64,000 nucleotides of DNA from Bacillus sp. HF117_J1_D (GTDB lineage Bacteria > Bacillota > Bacilli > Bacillales > Bacillaceae_C): assembly GCA_009928435.1 (NCBI GenBank), contig JAABNQ010000005.1, positions 32,580 to 96,579 of the forward strand. Direction: 5' to 3'. Positions 37,294 through 46,411 of the stretch are shown piece by piece. The translations under genes and the position numbers were made by a program. The notes beneath the pieces were generated by a model that saw only the letters and a list, made by a program, of their open reading frames with translations, was not told the origin of the DNA and searched no databases. Each line of letters starts with the position of its first letter. Within the stretch, counting starts at the first letter, position 1.

Positions 37294-38250
37294 CTAAGCC
37301 GTTACTGCTGCTTTTTTATTCAACGCGACCAAACACATCATTTCAAACATGACATTCGCTGCCAGTGCAGATGTAATCTCGCCATGATCGTAGGCAGGAA
37401 GGACTTCCACCACGTCAAACCCTATAAATGGAATATTCGTCAATTGGCGCAAAATTTGAAAGGCTTCCCGCGGATAAATACCATTGACCTCAGGCGTTCC
37501 TGTTCCTGGAGCAAAAGCCGGGTCAATGAAGTCCACGTCAAAAGAAAGAAATACGCGTTGGCACTGAACTCTATTTTTTATTGTAGTAATAAGTGAAGGT
37601 ATCCCCATTTCCACCAATTCATCTGTTGTGATCACTTCAAACCCTAATTCTCTTGATTTGTCATATTCATCTAGACTATTGATTGGCCCGCGCATTCCTA
37701 CTTGAATAGAACGAGTTGGATCAATCAACCCTTCTTCTACTGCCCGTCTAAAAGGGGTCCCGTGGGTATATTTTTGCCCAAAATAGCTGTCCACTGTATC
37801 TGTATGTGCATCAAAATGAAGTAATGAAACAGGCCCGTTAGCTTGGGCTGCCGCCCGTAATTCACCCAGTGTGATGGAATGGTCTCCGCCCATGACAATA
37901 GGCACGATTCCTTTCTGATACATCGGAGCCAGAACATCAACCATATTCTCATATGTTTCCTGGATAAAACCGGGAACAACCGGAACATCCCCGTAATCCA
38001 CCGCTGATACATAGTCAAAAATATTTATTTTGTGATAATCGGAGGAACAGCGGACGAGAGATGAGAAATTACGAATTGCCTGCGGCCCAAGCCTTGCTCC
38101 TGTTCGGAATGTTTGTCCCGTGTCAAAAGGAACGCCAACAACTGCTACATCCACCTCATCTAATGTTTTCACGTGGGGCAGTCTCATATAGGTGCTGATT
38201 CCGCTGAAACGCGGTTGTGAAAATGTTGGATCTTGTTTATGCTTCACCAT
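37294..38250 (-). CDS. SpeB-family ureohydrolase (agmatinase/guanidino-acid hydrolase), copy 1
   Basis: A 318-residue arginase-fold enzyme with all manganese-binding motifs: GGDHSIT, LLHFDAHTDT and SFDVDFIDPAFAPGTGTPEV. The ATG follows GAGGAAAAGAC. The family removes urea from a guanidino group; members include agmatinase, guanidinobutyrase, guanidinopropionase and guanidine hydrolase. The link to an SSS symporter and a LysR regulator, with no putrescine genes nearby, favours a guanidino acid over agmatine (inference). It is clearly related to the copy at 40382, sharing for example the start RFxGxxTxMRL and the motif PAFAPGTGTPEV. Confidence 0.88.
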   Translation of the reverse strand: MVKHKQDPTFSQPRFSGISTYMRLPHVKTLDEVDVAVVGVPFDTGQTFRTGARLGPQAIRNFSSLVRCSSDYHKINIFDYVSAVDYGDVPVVPGFIQETYENMVDVLAPMYQKGIVPIVMGGDHSITLGELRAAAQANGPVSLLHFDAHTDTVDSYFGQKYTHGTPFRRAVEEGLIDPTRSIQVGMRGPINSLDEYDKSRELGFEVITTDELVEMGIPSLITTIKNRVQCQRVFLSFDVDFIDPAFAPGTGTPEVNGIYPREAFQILRQLTNIPFIGFDVVEVLPAYDHGEITSALAANVMFEMMCLVALNKKAAVTA

Positions 38251-38282
38251 GTCTTTTCCTCTTTTCTTTTGATTTCACGCTA

Positions 38283-39230
38283 TTAAAAAGTGACTTTGTT
38301 TATCATGTCATCGTATTGCTTCTTTTGAAAATGCTGATAGTTTTTAAGGAATAATTTGATTGCCCGATTCATATACATATTCGACCTAGCAGAAGCATGC
38401 GGAGTAACCAGCACGTTTTCCATTGACCAGAAAGGGTGTTCTGCCTTAAGCGGCTCATTTTTAAATACGTCCAAGGCGGCACCGCGTATCTTTCCCGTTG
38501 TCAGAGCTTTAACTAAATCTTCTTCAATGACTATGTCTCCCCTGCCCACGTTTATAAAAATCACCTGATCTTTCATTAAGCTGATGGTTTCTTTATCTAT
38601 TAAGTTAGTTGTTTCCTCCGTGGATGGAAGTACACAGCATATATAATCACATAGCGGAACCATTTCTTTTAATTGTTCTATTATATATATTTGATCAAAT
38701 TCAGCCGGGCGGCGTCCGCTGCGATTCACACCAATGACATTCATGCCAAATGTTTTTGCCTTTTTAGCGATATCGCTTCCAATTGCACCTGTTCCAAGAA
38801 CGCCTAAAGTTTTGCCATGAATTTCGGACATGTCCAGAGTATACGACCATTTCATTTCATCTTGCAATTTACGAAACTCTGTATTTTTTTTTGCAAAATG
38901 CAGGATCGCATAAAGGACATATTCGCTGATCGGAATAGCATGTATTCCTTTGGAAGAAGTAATAAGTATACCCTTTTCCGTAATCACACTTTCGGGCAGT
39001 TGTTCTGTTCCGCTGCTCAAAACATGAATCCACTTTAAGTTCGGAAGCTGTTTCAGTTCTTCAGCTTTAATTTCATCATCAAAATTTCCGTACGTTAAAA
39101 GGTATTGCGCATCATATTTTTCATTGGATTCGAGCATCGGGAGCTTCTTTTGAACAACTTTACACTCCGTTTCTTCCATCACCCACTTTTGTAATTCTTT
39201 GGATATATCAGCAGTTGTACAAACAATCAC
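38283..39230 (-). CDS. D-2-hydroxyacid dehydrogenase family protein
   Basis: A 315-residue protein of the D-isomer-specific 2-hydroxyacid dehydrogenase family. The NAD motif is TLGVLGTGAIGSDIAKKAK; catalytic residues lie in INVGRGDIV (Arg region), FKNEPLKAEHPF (Glu) and VTPHASARSN (His). The chosen start is GTG 39230 after a run of G residues (AGAGGGGGGGAATCGG). A frame 11 codons longer is less likely. The enzyme would reduce a 2-oxo acid or oxidise a D-2-hydroxy acid, perhaps the carbon skeleton left after urea is removed by the neighbour. It is the first gene of its operon and divergent from the LysR gene. Confidence 0.85.
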   Translation of the reverse strand: MIVCTTADISKELQKWVMEETECKVVQKKLPMLESNEKYDAQYLLTYGNFDDEIKAEELKQLPNLKWIHVLSSGTEQLPESVITEKGILITSSKGIHAIPISEYVLYAILHFAKKNTEFRKLQDEMKWSYTLDMSEIHGKTLGVLGTGAIGSDIAKKAKTFGMNVIGVNRSGRRPAEFDQIYIIEQLKEMVPLCDYICCVLPSTEETTNLIDKETISLMKDQVIFINVGRGDIVIEEDLVKALTTGKIRGAALDVFKNEPLKAEHPFWSMENVLVTPHASARSNMYMNRAIKLFLKNYQHFQKKQYDDMINKVTF

Positions 39231-39387
39231 CCGATTCCCCCCCCTCTTTTTTAAAATTAGCATAGGAATTTCCTATTGAGAAATTGATATAACTTATCGA
39301 ATGCATAGTATCTTTTGATACTTCCGCATCTGAATCTTGGTAAATATGATAAAATGATATAAAGAGATAAATACAGGAGTGGGATCA

Positions 39388-40275
39388 ATGGAATTAAGGA
39401 ACTTAAAAACGTTCCAAGTTGTGGCAGAGTACCTGAACTTTACAAAAGCGGCAGCAAAGTTGAATTTTACTCAGCCAACGGTTACAGCACAAATTCAGTC
39501 GCTTGAAAGGGAACTAAATCAATTATTATTCTTTCGAGTTGGCAGAAAAAACCATTTGACGCCCGCAGGCAAACTGTTGAAAAAATACACTGATGAACTT
39601 TTTCATATAGTTGACGAAATGGAAGCGGCATTTTTAGAGCTTGAAAAACCACATGGCTACCTTAAAGTTGCAGCTCCTGAATTTTATTGCACCAACTATT
39701 TCCCTATGGTTATTTCAGAATTTTTAAAGACTTTTCCCGATGTCCATATTAATTTAACGTCATGTAATAGTGACGAAGTGTTAAAAGGTGTTGAAAACAA
39801 TACTTACGATTTGGGCGTCATTGCCGGAGACGTTTCAAAAAGCGATATAAACAACATCATCCTGGATGATGAAGAGCTTTTGCTCGTGATCTCGAAAGAT
39901 ATATTTGATTCAGATCGAATTAATCACATATTAAATACATTTCCCTTTATTAGGTATAGAATCGGGCTTATCCTTCAATCGATGATTAACCAATATATGC
40001 AACAAGCCAATTTTTCACCCAGAAAAGTTATAGAAATCGGAAGTGAAGAGGCTATTAAGCGGGCTGTATTAAACGGTACTGGCTATGGTTTGCTTTCCAG
40101 CAACCTGATAAAAAAAGAGATCCAAAGCGGAGAACTCATTCCTATTGAATTGACGAATCAAAAGATAGGCCTTAAAACTTCACTTATTTATTTAAAGAAA
40201 AATGAAGAGAAGGATGTACTTAAATCTTTCAGCGATGTGATCGAATCATTATGGACAAAAGTGAATAAAGAATAA
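39388..40275 (+). CDS. LysR-type transcriptional regulator
   Basis: A 295-residue regulator. The N-terminal winged helix is MELRNLKTFQVVAEYLNFTK followed by AAAKLNFTQPTVTAQIQSLE, and residues 85-290 form the ligand-binding domain. The ATG follows ACAGGAGTGGGATCA. Divergent placement with the dehydrogenase gene (about 155 bases between starts) is the usual LysR set-up: it would bind the shared upstream region and activate the operon when the substrate is present. It may also control the 44.2-40.4 kb operon. Another LysR function cannot be excluded. Confidence 0.9.
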   Translation: MELRNLKTFQVVAEYLNFTKAAAKLNFTQPTVTAQIQSLERELNQLLFFRVGRKNHLTPAGKLLKKYTDELFHIVDEMEAAFLELEKPHGYLKVAAPEFYCTNYFPMVISEFLKTFPDVHINLTSCNSDEVLKGVENNTYDLGVIAGDVSKSDINNIILDDEELLLVISKDIFDSDRINHILNTFPFIRYRIGLILQSMINQYMQQANFSPRKVIEIGSEEAIKRAVLNGTGYGLLSSNLIKKEIQSGELIPIELTNQKIGLKTSLIYLKKNEEKDVLKSFSDVIESLWTKVNKE

Positions 40276-40276
40276 A

Positions 40277-40316
40277 AAACTCAACAATGCATTTACGCAC
40301 ATTGTTGAGTTTCTTA
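40277..40316. terminator. Bidirectional terminator between lysR and ureohydrolase operon
   Basis: A long stem pairs AAACTCAACAATG with CATTGTTGAGTTT around a short loop, flanked by A-rich and T-rich runs, between two convergent units. Confidence 0.85.
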
Positions 40317-40381
40317 TTACCCTTTGAACCAGCCATTCCCGAAATTAATATTATCAAGACAGTCTCACTGTTTGCTTCACT

Positions 40382-41365
40382 CTATTTGTCGATTTCAGCA
40401 ATGTTTGCGCTCTTCTCCAGGTGTCGTCTTTTCTTTAAGGCGATCAATGTAATCATTTCGTACATGATCGCTGATGCAAGTACCGCAGTGATTTCGTTGG
40501 CGTCATAAGACGGCAGTACCTCTACTAGGTCAAAGCCAACAATGTCCAATCCATCAAGTCCCCGGACATATTCCAGCGCTTCATAACTCGTCGGCCCTCC
40601 AACTTCAGGTGTACCTGTGCCAGGTGCAAAAGCCGGGTCGACAAAATCAATATCGTACGTGACAAATACCGGGCGGTCTTTCACACGTTCATGAATTCTC
40701 TTCATCACATGGTCAAAACCAATCTGACGAACTTCCTTCATCGGAATGACTTCAAAACCTAGGTCCCTTGCGTCTTCAATATCGCCAGGTCCGTATAAAG
40801 GCCCTCTCATGCCAACCTGGATGGAGTGCTCCATATCCAGCAGCCCTTCTTCGGCTGCACGTCTAAACGGAGTGCCATGCATATATTTTTCTCCGTAGTA
40901 ATGCTCCCATGTATCGTCATGGGAATCGAAGTGGACAAGCGCAATCTTTCCAAATTTTTTATGGAAAGCACGTAGATTTCCCAGTGTGATAGAGTGATCT
41001 CCACCCATAATGACAGGGATTACATTCTTCTCAAGAAGCGGGGTAAGTCCATCAACCATGCTGTCGTAAGTGCGGAGTGCGTTTCCTGGGATGACATTAA
41101 TATCCCCATAATCGACTCCTGAGCAATATTCGAATATATCGATATCCATATCTGGATTATACGGACGCAGCAGCACGGAAAAATCACGGATATGCTGAGG
41201 GCCGAAACGCTGTCCAGTCCGGTTGGATGCTGCCGTATCAAAAGGGACGCCAAGAACTGCGAAATCTATATTATCTGTTGTCCTTACTTGTTCCAGCCTC
41301 ATAAAAGTCCTGTTGCCCACAAAGCGTGGGGATTGTGATGAGTCTTTTGGTTTGTACATTGGCAT
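40382..41365 (-). CDS. SpeB-family ureohydrolase, copy 2
   Basis: A 327-residue arginase-fold enzyme with GGDHSIT, LVHFDSHDDTWEHYYG and TYDIDFVDPAFAPGTGTPEV as metal motifs. The second motif reads DSHDD where copy 1 reads DAHTD; the DxHxD ligands are kept. The ATG follows GGAGGACTATAATC. It is the last gene of a four-gene operon with an NCS1 permease, a nitrilase-superfamily hydrolase and a cyclase-family hydrolase, so it probably acts late in a pathway that releases urea from an imported guanidino compound. The C-terminus has a basic extension (KKRRHLEKS). Confidence 0.88.
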   Translation of the reverse strand: MPMYKPKDSSQSPRFVGNRTFMRLEQVRTTDNIDFAVLGVPFDTAASNRTGQRFGPQHIRDFSVLLRPYNPDMDIDIFEYCSGVDYGDINVIPGNALRTYDSMVDGLTPLLEKNVIPVIMGGDHSITLGNLRAFHKKFGKIALVHFDSHDDTWEHYYGEKYMHGTPFRRAAEEGLLDMEHSIQVGMRGPLYGPGDIEDARDLGFEVIPMKEVRQIGFDHVMKRIHERVKDRPVFVTYDIDFVDPAFAPGTGTPEVGGPTSYEALEYVRGLDGLDIVGFDLVEVLPSYDANEITAVLASAIMYEMITLIALKKRRHLEKSANIAEIDK

Positions 41366-41381
41366 GATTATAGTCCTCCTG

Positions 41382-42032
41382 TTAGTAAAGTTTTATCGCT
41401 ATAGCACGCACCGGTGATCCATCTCCGTTTGAGATTTTTAAAGGCAGGGCGATAATCAACGGATTTTCAAACGTGATTTGATCAAAGTTAGTAAAATTTT
41501 CTCCGATAATTCCGTTCACCACGGTGATCGCTTCATGGGCCGGAAACTCGTCTCCATTTGGCTGATCAATGTTTAACGCATCTATAAAAAATGTACGGAC
41601 ACCAAGGTCAAGCATTTTCGCAATAACCTCTATATCTACATAAGGGTGGTTGAAATATCTTTCTTCTCCAAGATACTTTGTCCAGCCCGTGTGGAATAAA
41701 GCCACTTTCCCCGGCCCAAGCTTATCGAAATATGGTGCGGCATCATCCATTGTTACCGGCTCGCCGCCCTTTTTATGGGTTGCCGGGATGATAACACCTT
41801 CGCCCATAAAGTTATCCAATGGCAGGCGATCAATCGTTTCTCCTTCATCCCTGAAATGATAGGGGGCATCTACATGTGTCCCTGTATGAGAGCCGATATC
41901 CAGAAAGGATGTATTATAGCCATCTTTTTTGATTGTTGTCGCCGAGCGCATATTCGGTTCGGGATCCCCGGGAAAGATGGGGAGATCATTGTTCAATGGC
42001 AAAGATAAATCCACTATCTGTTTAAACTTCAT
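41382..42032 (-). CDS. Cyclase-family (KynB-like) metal-dependent hydrolase
   Basis: A 216-residue protein of the PF04199 fold. It has the metal-binding motif GSHTGTHVDAPYHF and the later DALNIDQP and EFPAHEA segments. Family members include arylformamidase and isatin hydrolase, which open amide or lactam bonds. The ATG follows GGAGGGGAGATTAAG. There are no tryptophan-degradation genes near, so a kynurenine role is unlikely; opening of a ring amide in the pathway substrate is an inference from operon context. Confidence 0.85.
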   Translation of the reverse strand: MKFKQIVDLSLPLNNDLPIFPGDPEPNMRSATTIKKDGYNTSFLDIGSHTGTHVDAPYHFRDEGETIDRLPLDNFMGEGVIIPATHKKGGEPVTMDDAAPYFDKLGPGKVALFHTGWTKYLGEERYFNHPYVDIEVIAKMLDLGVRTFFIDALNIDQPNGDEFPAHEAITVVNGIIGENFTNFDQITFENPLIIALPLKISNGDGSPVRAIAIKLY

Positions 42033-42033
42033 C

Positions 42034-42840
42034 TTAATCTCCCCTCCATTGAATCTCATATAAATCTATCCGTTCATCAGAACGCATCGAATAAAATTTT
42101 CCCTTAAGCTCTTGCCTTTTGGCAAGGTCTATTTCCGCAGTAACAACACTGCTCTCTTCAATCTGGCTTCCACTTAATCTTTCTCCATCCGGACCATAAA
42201 CAGCAGACCTCCCAAAAAACTGAATATCCTCGTCATCGTCGGTATAGTTGCATGTAGCCAAATAAACTGTATTATCCATTGCCCGTGCCGCCGCCATACG
42301 GCAGTAAGAACCTTCATAAGGCCTCTCCCATGCACTTGGTGCGAGAATGACATCTGCCCCTTGTTGTTCAAGCAGACGAGCCAACTCTGGAAAGGCCATG
42401 TCCCAGCAGATCATTAAGCCGAAAGTGCCCAGCTCAGTCTTTACGGTAACAAGTTTGTCACCCGCTGAAAAAAGGTGCTTTTCCAAAGGCGTAAGGTGCA
42501 TTTTCTGATAAGTCGCCAAAAGTTCACCTTCGTGGCTGATCAAATTCAGGGAATTAAATATTTTTCCATCCTTTTTTTCAATAAAACCGTAACCAATGTA
42601 TAGTTCAAACTTTTTCGCCAAACCTGACAGGAATCTAAAAGAAGGGCCGTCTGCAGACTCCGCTTTGTTTCTCACATGATCTTCAGAAAATATATAACCG
42701 CCAGCGGCAGCTTCCGGAAACAAAATGAACTTCGTTTCCGGATTTTCCTGCATGCAGCGATTGATATGGGATTCCATCAAATGCAGATTATCACTAACGT
42801 TAAAATCATCTTGAACAACAGCCAGCTTCCATTTTGTCAT
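42034..42840 (-). CDS. Carbon-nitrogen hydrolase (nitrilase superfamily)
   Basis: A 268-residue nitrilase-fold amidase with the Glu-Lys-Cys triad in ILFPEAAAGGYIF, ATYQKMHLTPLE and GLMICWDMAFPE. Related enzymes cleave carbamoyl or omega-amide groups (beta-ureidopropionase, N-carbamoylputrescine amidase, omega-amidase). The ATG overlaps the NCS1 stop codon (ATGA). In this operon it could remove ammonia from an amide or carbamoyl intermediate formed upstream or downstream of the ureohydrolase step. The exact substrate is not visible. Confidence 0.88.
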   Translation of the reverse strand: MTKWKLAVVQDDFNVSDNLHLMESHINRCMQENPETKFILFPEAAAGGYIFSEDHVRNKAESADGPSFRFLSGLAKKFELYIGYGFIEKKDGKIFNSLNLISHEGELLATYQKMHLTPLEKHLFSAGDKLVTVKTELGTFGLMICWDMAFPELARLLEQQGADVILAPSAWERPYEGSYCRMAAARAMDNTVYLATCNYTDDDEDIQFFGRSAVYGPDGERLSGSQIEESSVVTAEIDLAKRQELKGKFYSMRSDERIDLYEIQWRGD

Positions 42841-44195
42841 GCCGTTTTTTCACCTTCCATCTTCTCTATTGAACTTGAACGCATCACTTTTGAAAGTACA
42901 ACATAAAGGATCCCAGATACAAAGAAAGTCAGAACCGTCGAACCAATTGCCAGTGGACTTACATATGTGAAGAAAAGGGCGAAAGCAGCGCTCAATACAT
43001 AAGCAACATATGCTGCCGGATGAACACCTTTTACATAGCGATATAAGCCCTTGGTGTCAAAAGCGATATCTTCTGCGTCATAGTTTCTCTTTTTCACGAT
43101 ATAATAGTCTGCCAAAACAATTGCGAAAATAGGAATATATAATGTTGCGATGAAAAGGACAAAATCAAAGAAATGCGTCATTAACCTCTCTTTGAGCAAT
43201 GCACCAGCTACTGTAATGACGCCTAGTACAATTGCCATCTTCCAAAAGGACGTTTTCGGAAACACATTTAAAAATGACATATTGGCGCTATAAAGGGCCA
43301 TCGCATTCGTCGAGACGACAGATAGGAACACTACAATTGCAGCAATCAACCCGAATCCATGAGCCGCAAGCAATACGACCGGATCATAGGTCTGCTCCAT
43401 TCCAAGCACCAGGCTGAAACCGCCAACGGCTGCACCGAGCCCAAATGCGACCATCGAAGCCAATACATACCCAATGTAAGTGGCAATCATTCCGCCTGTC
43501 TCAGACTTGGCACTTCGGTTATAATCACAAACGGAAGACATCCAAGAGAAAGCGGTTGCAATAACGATATCAAAAGCAATGATGAATGTTGTTTCAGGGT
43601 TTTCAGATAATTGAAGTTGAATCAGTGCATGGACATCGTATGCCGTGAACAATTTATAAAAGACCATAAATGACAATATGAGCATGGCTGTAGAAATAAA
43701 GCGCTGTGCCGTATCAATTCCGCGTATACCATAAATTGTAATTAGAACAACAATGGCCTGCGTTAAAACGGTAAATAAGTTAATATTGCTGTACCCCGTT
43801 AAAAAATGCACAGCATAATCAAAACTCAGCCCTGCCATATACGCTTGAATCCAGCTCCACCCGACAAGTATGATCGTATTGGCAGCTGCCGGAAGCAAGG
43901 AACCTTTCTGTCCAAAAGCTGCCCTCGTGATGACCATCGTCGGTAGGCCGGTATTCGTGCCAACCCTTCCCATAAGTGCGATTGGGATAGCTCCAATGGC
44001 CGACCCCAAAAATATAACCTTTAGTGCATCCAGAAAGGATATATCGGGCAGTAACAACATTCCAGTTAATATCGTCGTAATAACAAAGTTAGCTGCTACC
44101 CAAATCGAAAAAATACCAAAGAATCCTACTGTACGCTGCTGCATTGACAGCGGGCGTATATTATCATTCCCTAACGTGGCCTGCAAACGAGCCAT
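42837..44195 (-). CDS. NCS1-family nucleobase/cation symporter (CodB-like)
   Basis: A 452-residue carrier with about 12 membrane spans. Family marks include PLSMQQRTVGFFGIFSIWVA, TNTGLPTMVITRAAFGQKGS and WSWIQAYMAGLSFDYAV. The start used (MARLQATLGND) follows GGGGGAATGAAG. NCS1 carriers take up cytosine, uracil, allantoin, hydantoins or similar small ring compounds with a cation. It heads the operon containing two hydrolases and a ureohydrolase, so its substrate is probably a nitrogen-rich ring or guanidino compound (inference). Confidence 0.85.
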   Translation of the reverse strand: MARLQATLGNDNIRPLSMQQRTVGFFGIFSIWVAANFVITTILTGMLLLPDISFLDALKVIFLGSAIGAIPIALMGRVGTNTGLPTMVITRAAFGQKGSLLPAAANTIILVGWSWIQAYMAGLSFDYAVHFLTGYSNINLFTVLTQAIVVLITIYGIRGIDTAQRFISTAMLILSFMVFYKLFTAYDVHALIQLQLSENPETTFIIAFDIVIATAFSWMSSVCDYNRSAKSETGGMIATYIGYVLASMVAFGLGAAVGGFSLVLGMEQTYDPVVLLAAHGFGLIAAIVVFLSVVSTNAMALYSANMSFLNVFPKTSFWKMAIVLGVITVAGALLKERLMTHFFDFVLFIATLYIPIFAIVLADYYIVKKRNYDAEDIAFDTKGLYRYVKGVHPAAYVAYVLSAAFALFFTYVSPLAIGSTVLTFFVSGILYVVLSKVMRSSSIEKMEGEKTA

Positions 44196-44405
44196 CTTCA
44201 TTCCCCCTATTATTCATCTGAATATTTTTCTTGCTTTTTAATAAACATCGCAAAAAACGTGCCAACAAAAAAACAATTGGGTTAGAAGGCGTTTACATTC
44301 TCTCTTAATTTGTTTTTGAATTAAACAAAGTAAATCTGATCTATTTATGCATTTTAATTCAATTTCGAATCGACCGTTTGACACTTTTTAAACAAAATGG
44401 CAAAC

Positions 44406-44440
44406 AAAAAAAGAACGCCCCGCCTAAGCGAGCCGCCCTT
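44406..44440 (-). terminator. Terminator of the FtsW/RodA gene
   Basis: On the minus strand CGGCTCGC and GCGGGGCG pair around TTAG with one mismatch; the stem is lengthened by AAGGG/TTCTT, and a run of T residues follows. Confidence 0.7.
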
Positions 44441-44442
44441 AC

Positions 44443-45618
44443 CTAATCATTCGAAGAAAACATATACTTTTTAAAATGGTAACGGATAGACATGATGATC
44501 CCGATCGCCAGCATATTGGAAAGCAGCGAACTTCCCCCATAGCTGATGAAAGGAAGCGGAATACCTGTAATTGGCAAAAGTCCTATGGTCATGCCGATAT
44601 TTTGAAAAACGTGAAATGTAATCATTGAGATAACCCCAACACAAATATAGGAATAAAAAGGATTTTTCGTATCAAGACCGACTCTTGTAATCTGATAAAT
44701 CAGCAGGAAAAAGAGACTGATGACGATGCTTCCACCTATAAAGCCGAACTCCTCTCCAAGCGTACTGAAGATAAAGTCCGAATGGCTTTCCGGCATATAT
44801 ACTTCTCTATTTCCAAATCCTTTTCCGCTTGTCATCCCCGAGCCGATTGCCTGTAGTGACTTTACAAGCTGGAAACCTTCATTCGACTGATATGTATACG
44901 GGTCAAGCCAAGAATAAATCCGTTTGAACTGATATGGTTTTACGCCAAAATACTTTAAATACTGCGGCATTTTAATCGCAATATAAAGAACCGCTCCCCC
45001 TAACAGAGTAACCCCTGAAAAGATAGGGATCAATAGTTTCCATGTAATTCCTGATACGAGAACCATTCCCAAGAAAATGGCCAAGAATACAAGAGAAGTT
45101 CCGAGGTCAGGTTGCTTTAAAATGAATAACACAGGCACCGCTGTCACAAACCCAAGCTTGAGCAATAGCCAAAAATCCGTTTTCGTCGTTTTATGGATAA
45201 ACTTCACATGATGATCCGTAGCAATTCTAGCCAACACCAATATCGTAAATACTTTCATGAATTCCGATGGTTGAATAGCTCCAGCACCAGGTATGAAAAA
45301 CCAGCTTTGTGCGCCGTTGACCTTTCTTGTATAGCTAAGATTTTCAGGTGCAAGAAATAAAATAATGAGCAGAACAAGACCAAATCCATATAAATACCAG
45401 GAAATTTTTCTTAGCTGCTCCGAGTCAAACTGCATGACAATGCCAGCTCCAACTGCACCGAGTGTATACCAAAATACCTGCTGAAGGACGAAGTTTTGTT
45501 CATACTGACCCGTTGTCTGGGCGCTATAGATAATGACCAAGCTTGCGATCATCATCAGCATCAAAGTTAATATGATCCCGTAATCAATTTTGGGAATTTG
45601 TCTTCTCTGTGAGGTCAT
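44443..45618 (-). CDS. FtsW/RodA/SpoVE family peptidoglycan polymerase
   Basis: A 391-residue SEDS-family membrane protein with ten predicted spans. Diagnostic segments are GAQSWFFIPGAGAIQPSEFM, the extracellular loop with YQSNEGFQLVKSLQAIGSG, the motif PESHSDFIFSTLGEEFGFIG and PFISYGGSSLLSNMLAIGI. SEDS proteins polymerise lipid II during elongation, division or sporulation. The loop wording and the lack of division genes nearby favour a RodA-type role, but SpoVE- or FtsW-like function is possible. The ATG follows GGAGAATTGGA. It forms its own transcription unit. Confidence 0.88.
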   Translation of the reverse strand: MTSQRRQIPKIDYGIILTLMLMMIASLVIIYSAQTTGQYEQNFVLQQVFWYTLGAVGAGIVMQFDSEQLRKISWYLYGFGLVLLIILFLAPENLSYTRKVNGAQSWFFIPGAGAIQPSEFMKVFTILVLARIATDHHVKFIHKTTKTDFWLLLKLGFVTAVPVLFILKQPDLGTSLVFLAIFLGMVLVSGITWKLLIPIFSGVTLLGGAVLYIAIKMPQYLKYFGVKPYQFKRIYSWLDPYTYQSNEGFQLVKSLQAIGSGMTSGKGFGNREVYMPESHSDFIFSTLGEEFGFIGGSIVISLFFLLIYQITRVGLDTKNPFYSYICVGVISMITFHVFQNIGMTIGLLPITGIPLPFISYGGSSLLSNMLAIGIIMSIRYHFKKYMFSSND

Positions 45619-45964
45619 TCCAATTCTCCTCTTTAATGAAAAAATAACGCTGTAACCATCTTAACATTATACTGAATGATGAATGATTTAAAAAGCAACA
45701 ATTTATGTCGATTCCGATAAAAACACAAAAACCCGGAAATTTTTTATGAGCATATTTTATTTTCGTCATTAATTTCAGCGGCTACTACCTTACTTTAACA
45801 TAAAACAGTGCCTGGTTACCGCTCAACTATTTTTATAATGCCCTCTATCCGCTCCCGTAAACGACGGAAACACCAAATTGTAAACCGCCTAAGATCAGCA
45901 TCTGTCTTCGCTCATTAAGCAATGAAGAAACCCAAACTTACCTTTCTGGACTTCCCATTCATAC
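45619..45964. other. Intergenic region without gene
   Basis: About 345 bases between the FtsW/RodA start and the ElaA stop. I see no gene, RNA or repeat beyond an A+T-rich promoter region. Confidence 0.5.
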
Positions 45965-46411
45965 TTATTCAAATTCAAGGAGCATATCAGCATGCGGAAT
46001 TCCCTCGTCCAAATAGACTCCTGAAATCTTTTCAAATCCGAAAGAACTATAAAAGTGTAGTAAATATTCCTGTGCCTGTAACCGAACCGACTCTCCCTTC
46101 AGTTCTTCACGAATAAAATCCAGAGCCTTCGTCATCAATTCAGTAGCGAAGCCGCGTCCTCTGTAAGACTCTTTAACTAACACTCTTCCTATGGACAGCT
46201 CCTGGTATGCGGTACCCGCAGGCAGTATTCGAGCGTAGGCAGCAATCTCTTCCCCTTCGCAGGCATATAGATGATATGAGGACTGATCAAAGTTATCAAT
46301 CTCCCTATATGCACATTGCTGTTCCACAACAAAAACATCCACCCGCTCTCGCAATATGTTATAAAGCTCATCGATGCTCATTTCATCAAAAGCTTTTAAT
46401 TTCCATTCCAT
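45965..46411 (-). CDS. elaA: GNAT acetyltransferase, ElaA family
   Basis: A 148-residue GNAT-fold protein with the ElaA start MEWKLKAFDEMSIDELYNIL, the segment RVDVFVVEQQCAYREIDNFD, the acetyl-CoA loop VKESYRGRGFATELM and the ending LDEGIPHADMLLE. The family is widespread, and its acceptor substrate is not known. The ATG chosen is twelve bases after AAGGGGGATG; an ATG four codons earlier sits too close to the site. It is a single gene. Confidence 0.88.
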   Translation of the reverse strand: MEWKLKAFDEMSIDELYNILRERVDVFVVEQQCAYREIDNFDQSSYHLYACEGEEIAAYARILPAGTAYQELSIGRVLVKESYRGRGFATELMTKALDFIREELKGESVRLQAQEYLLHFYSSFGFEKISGVYLDEGIPHADMLLEFE

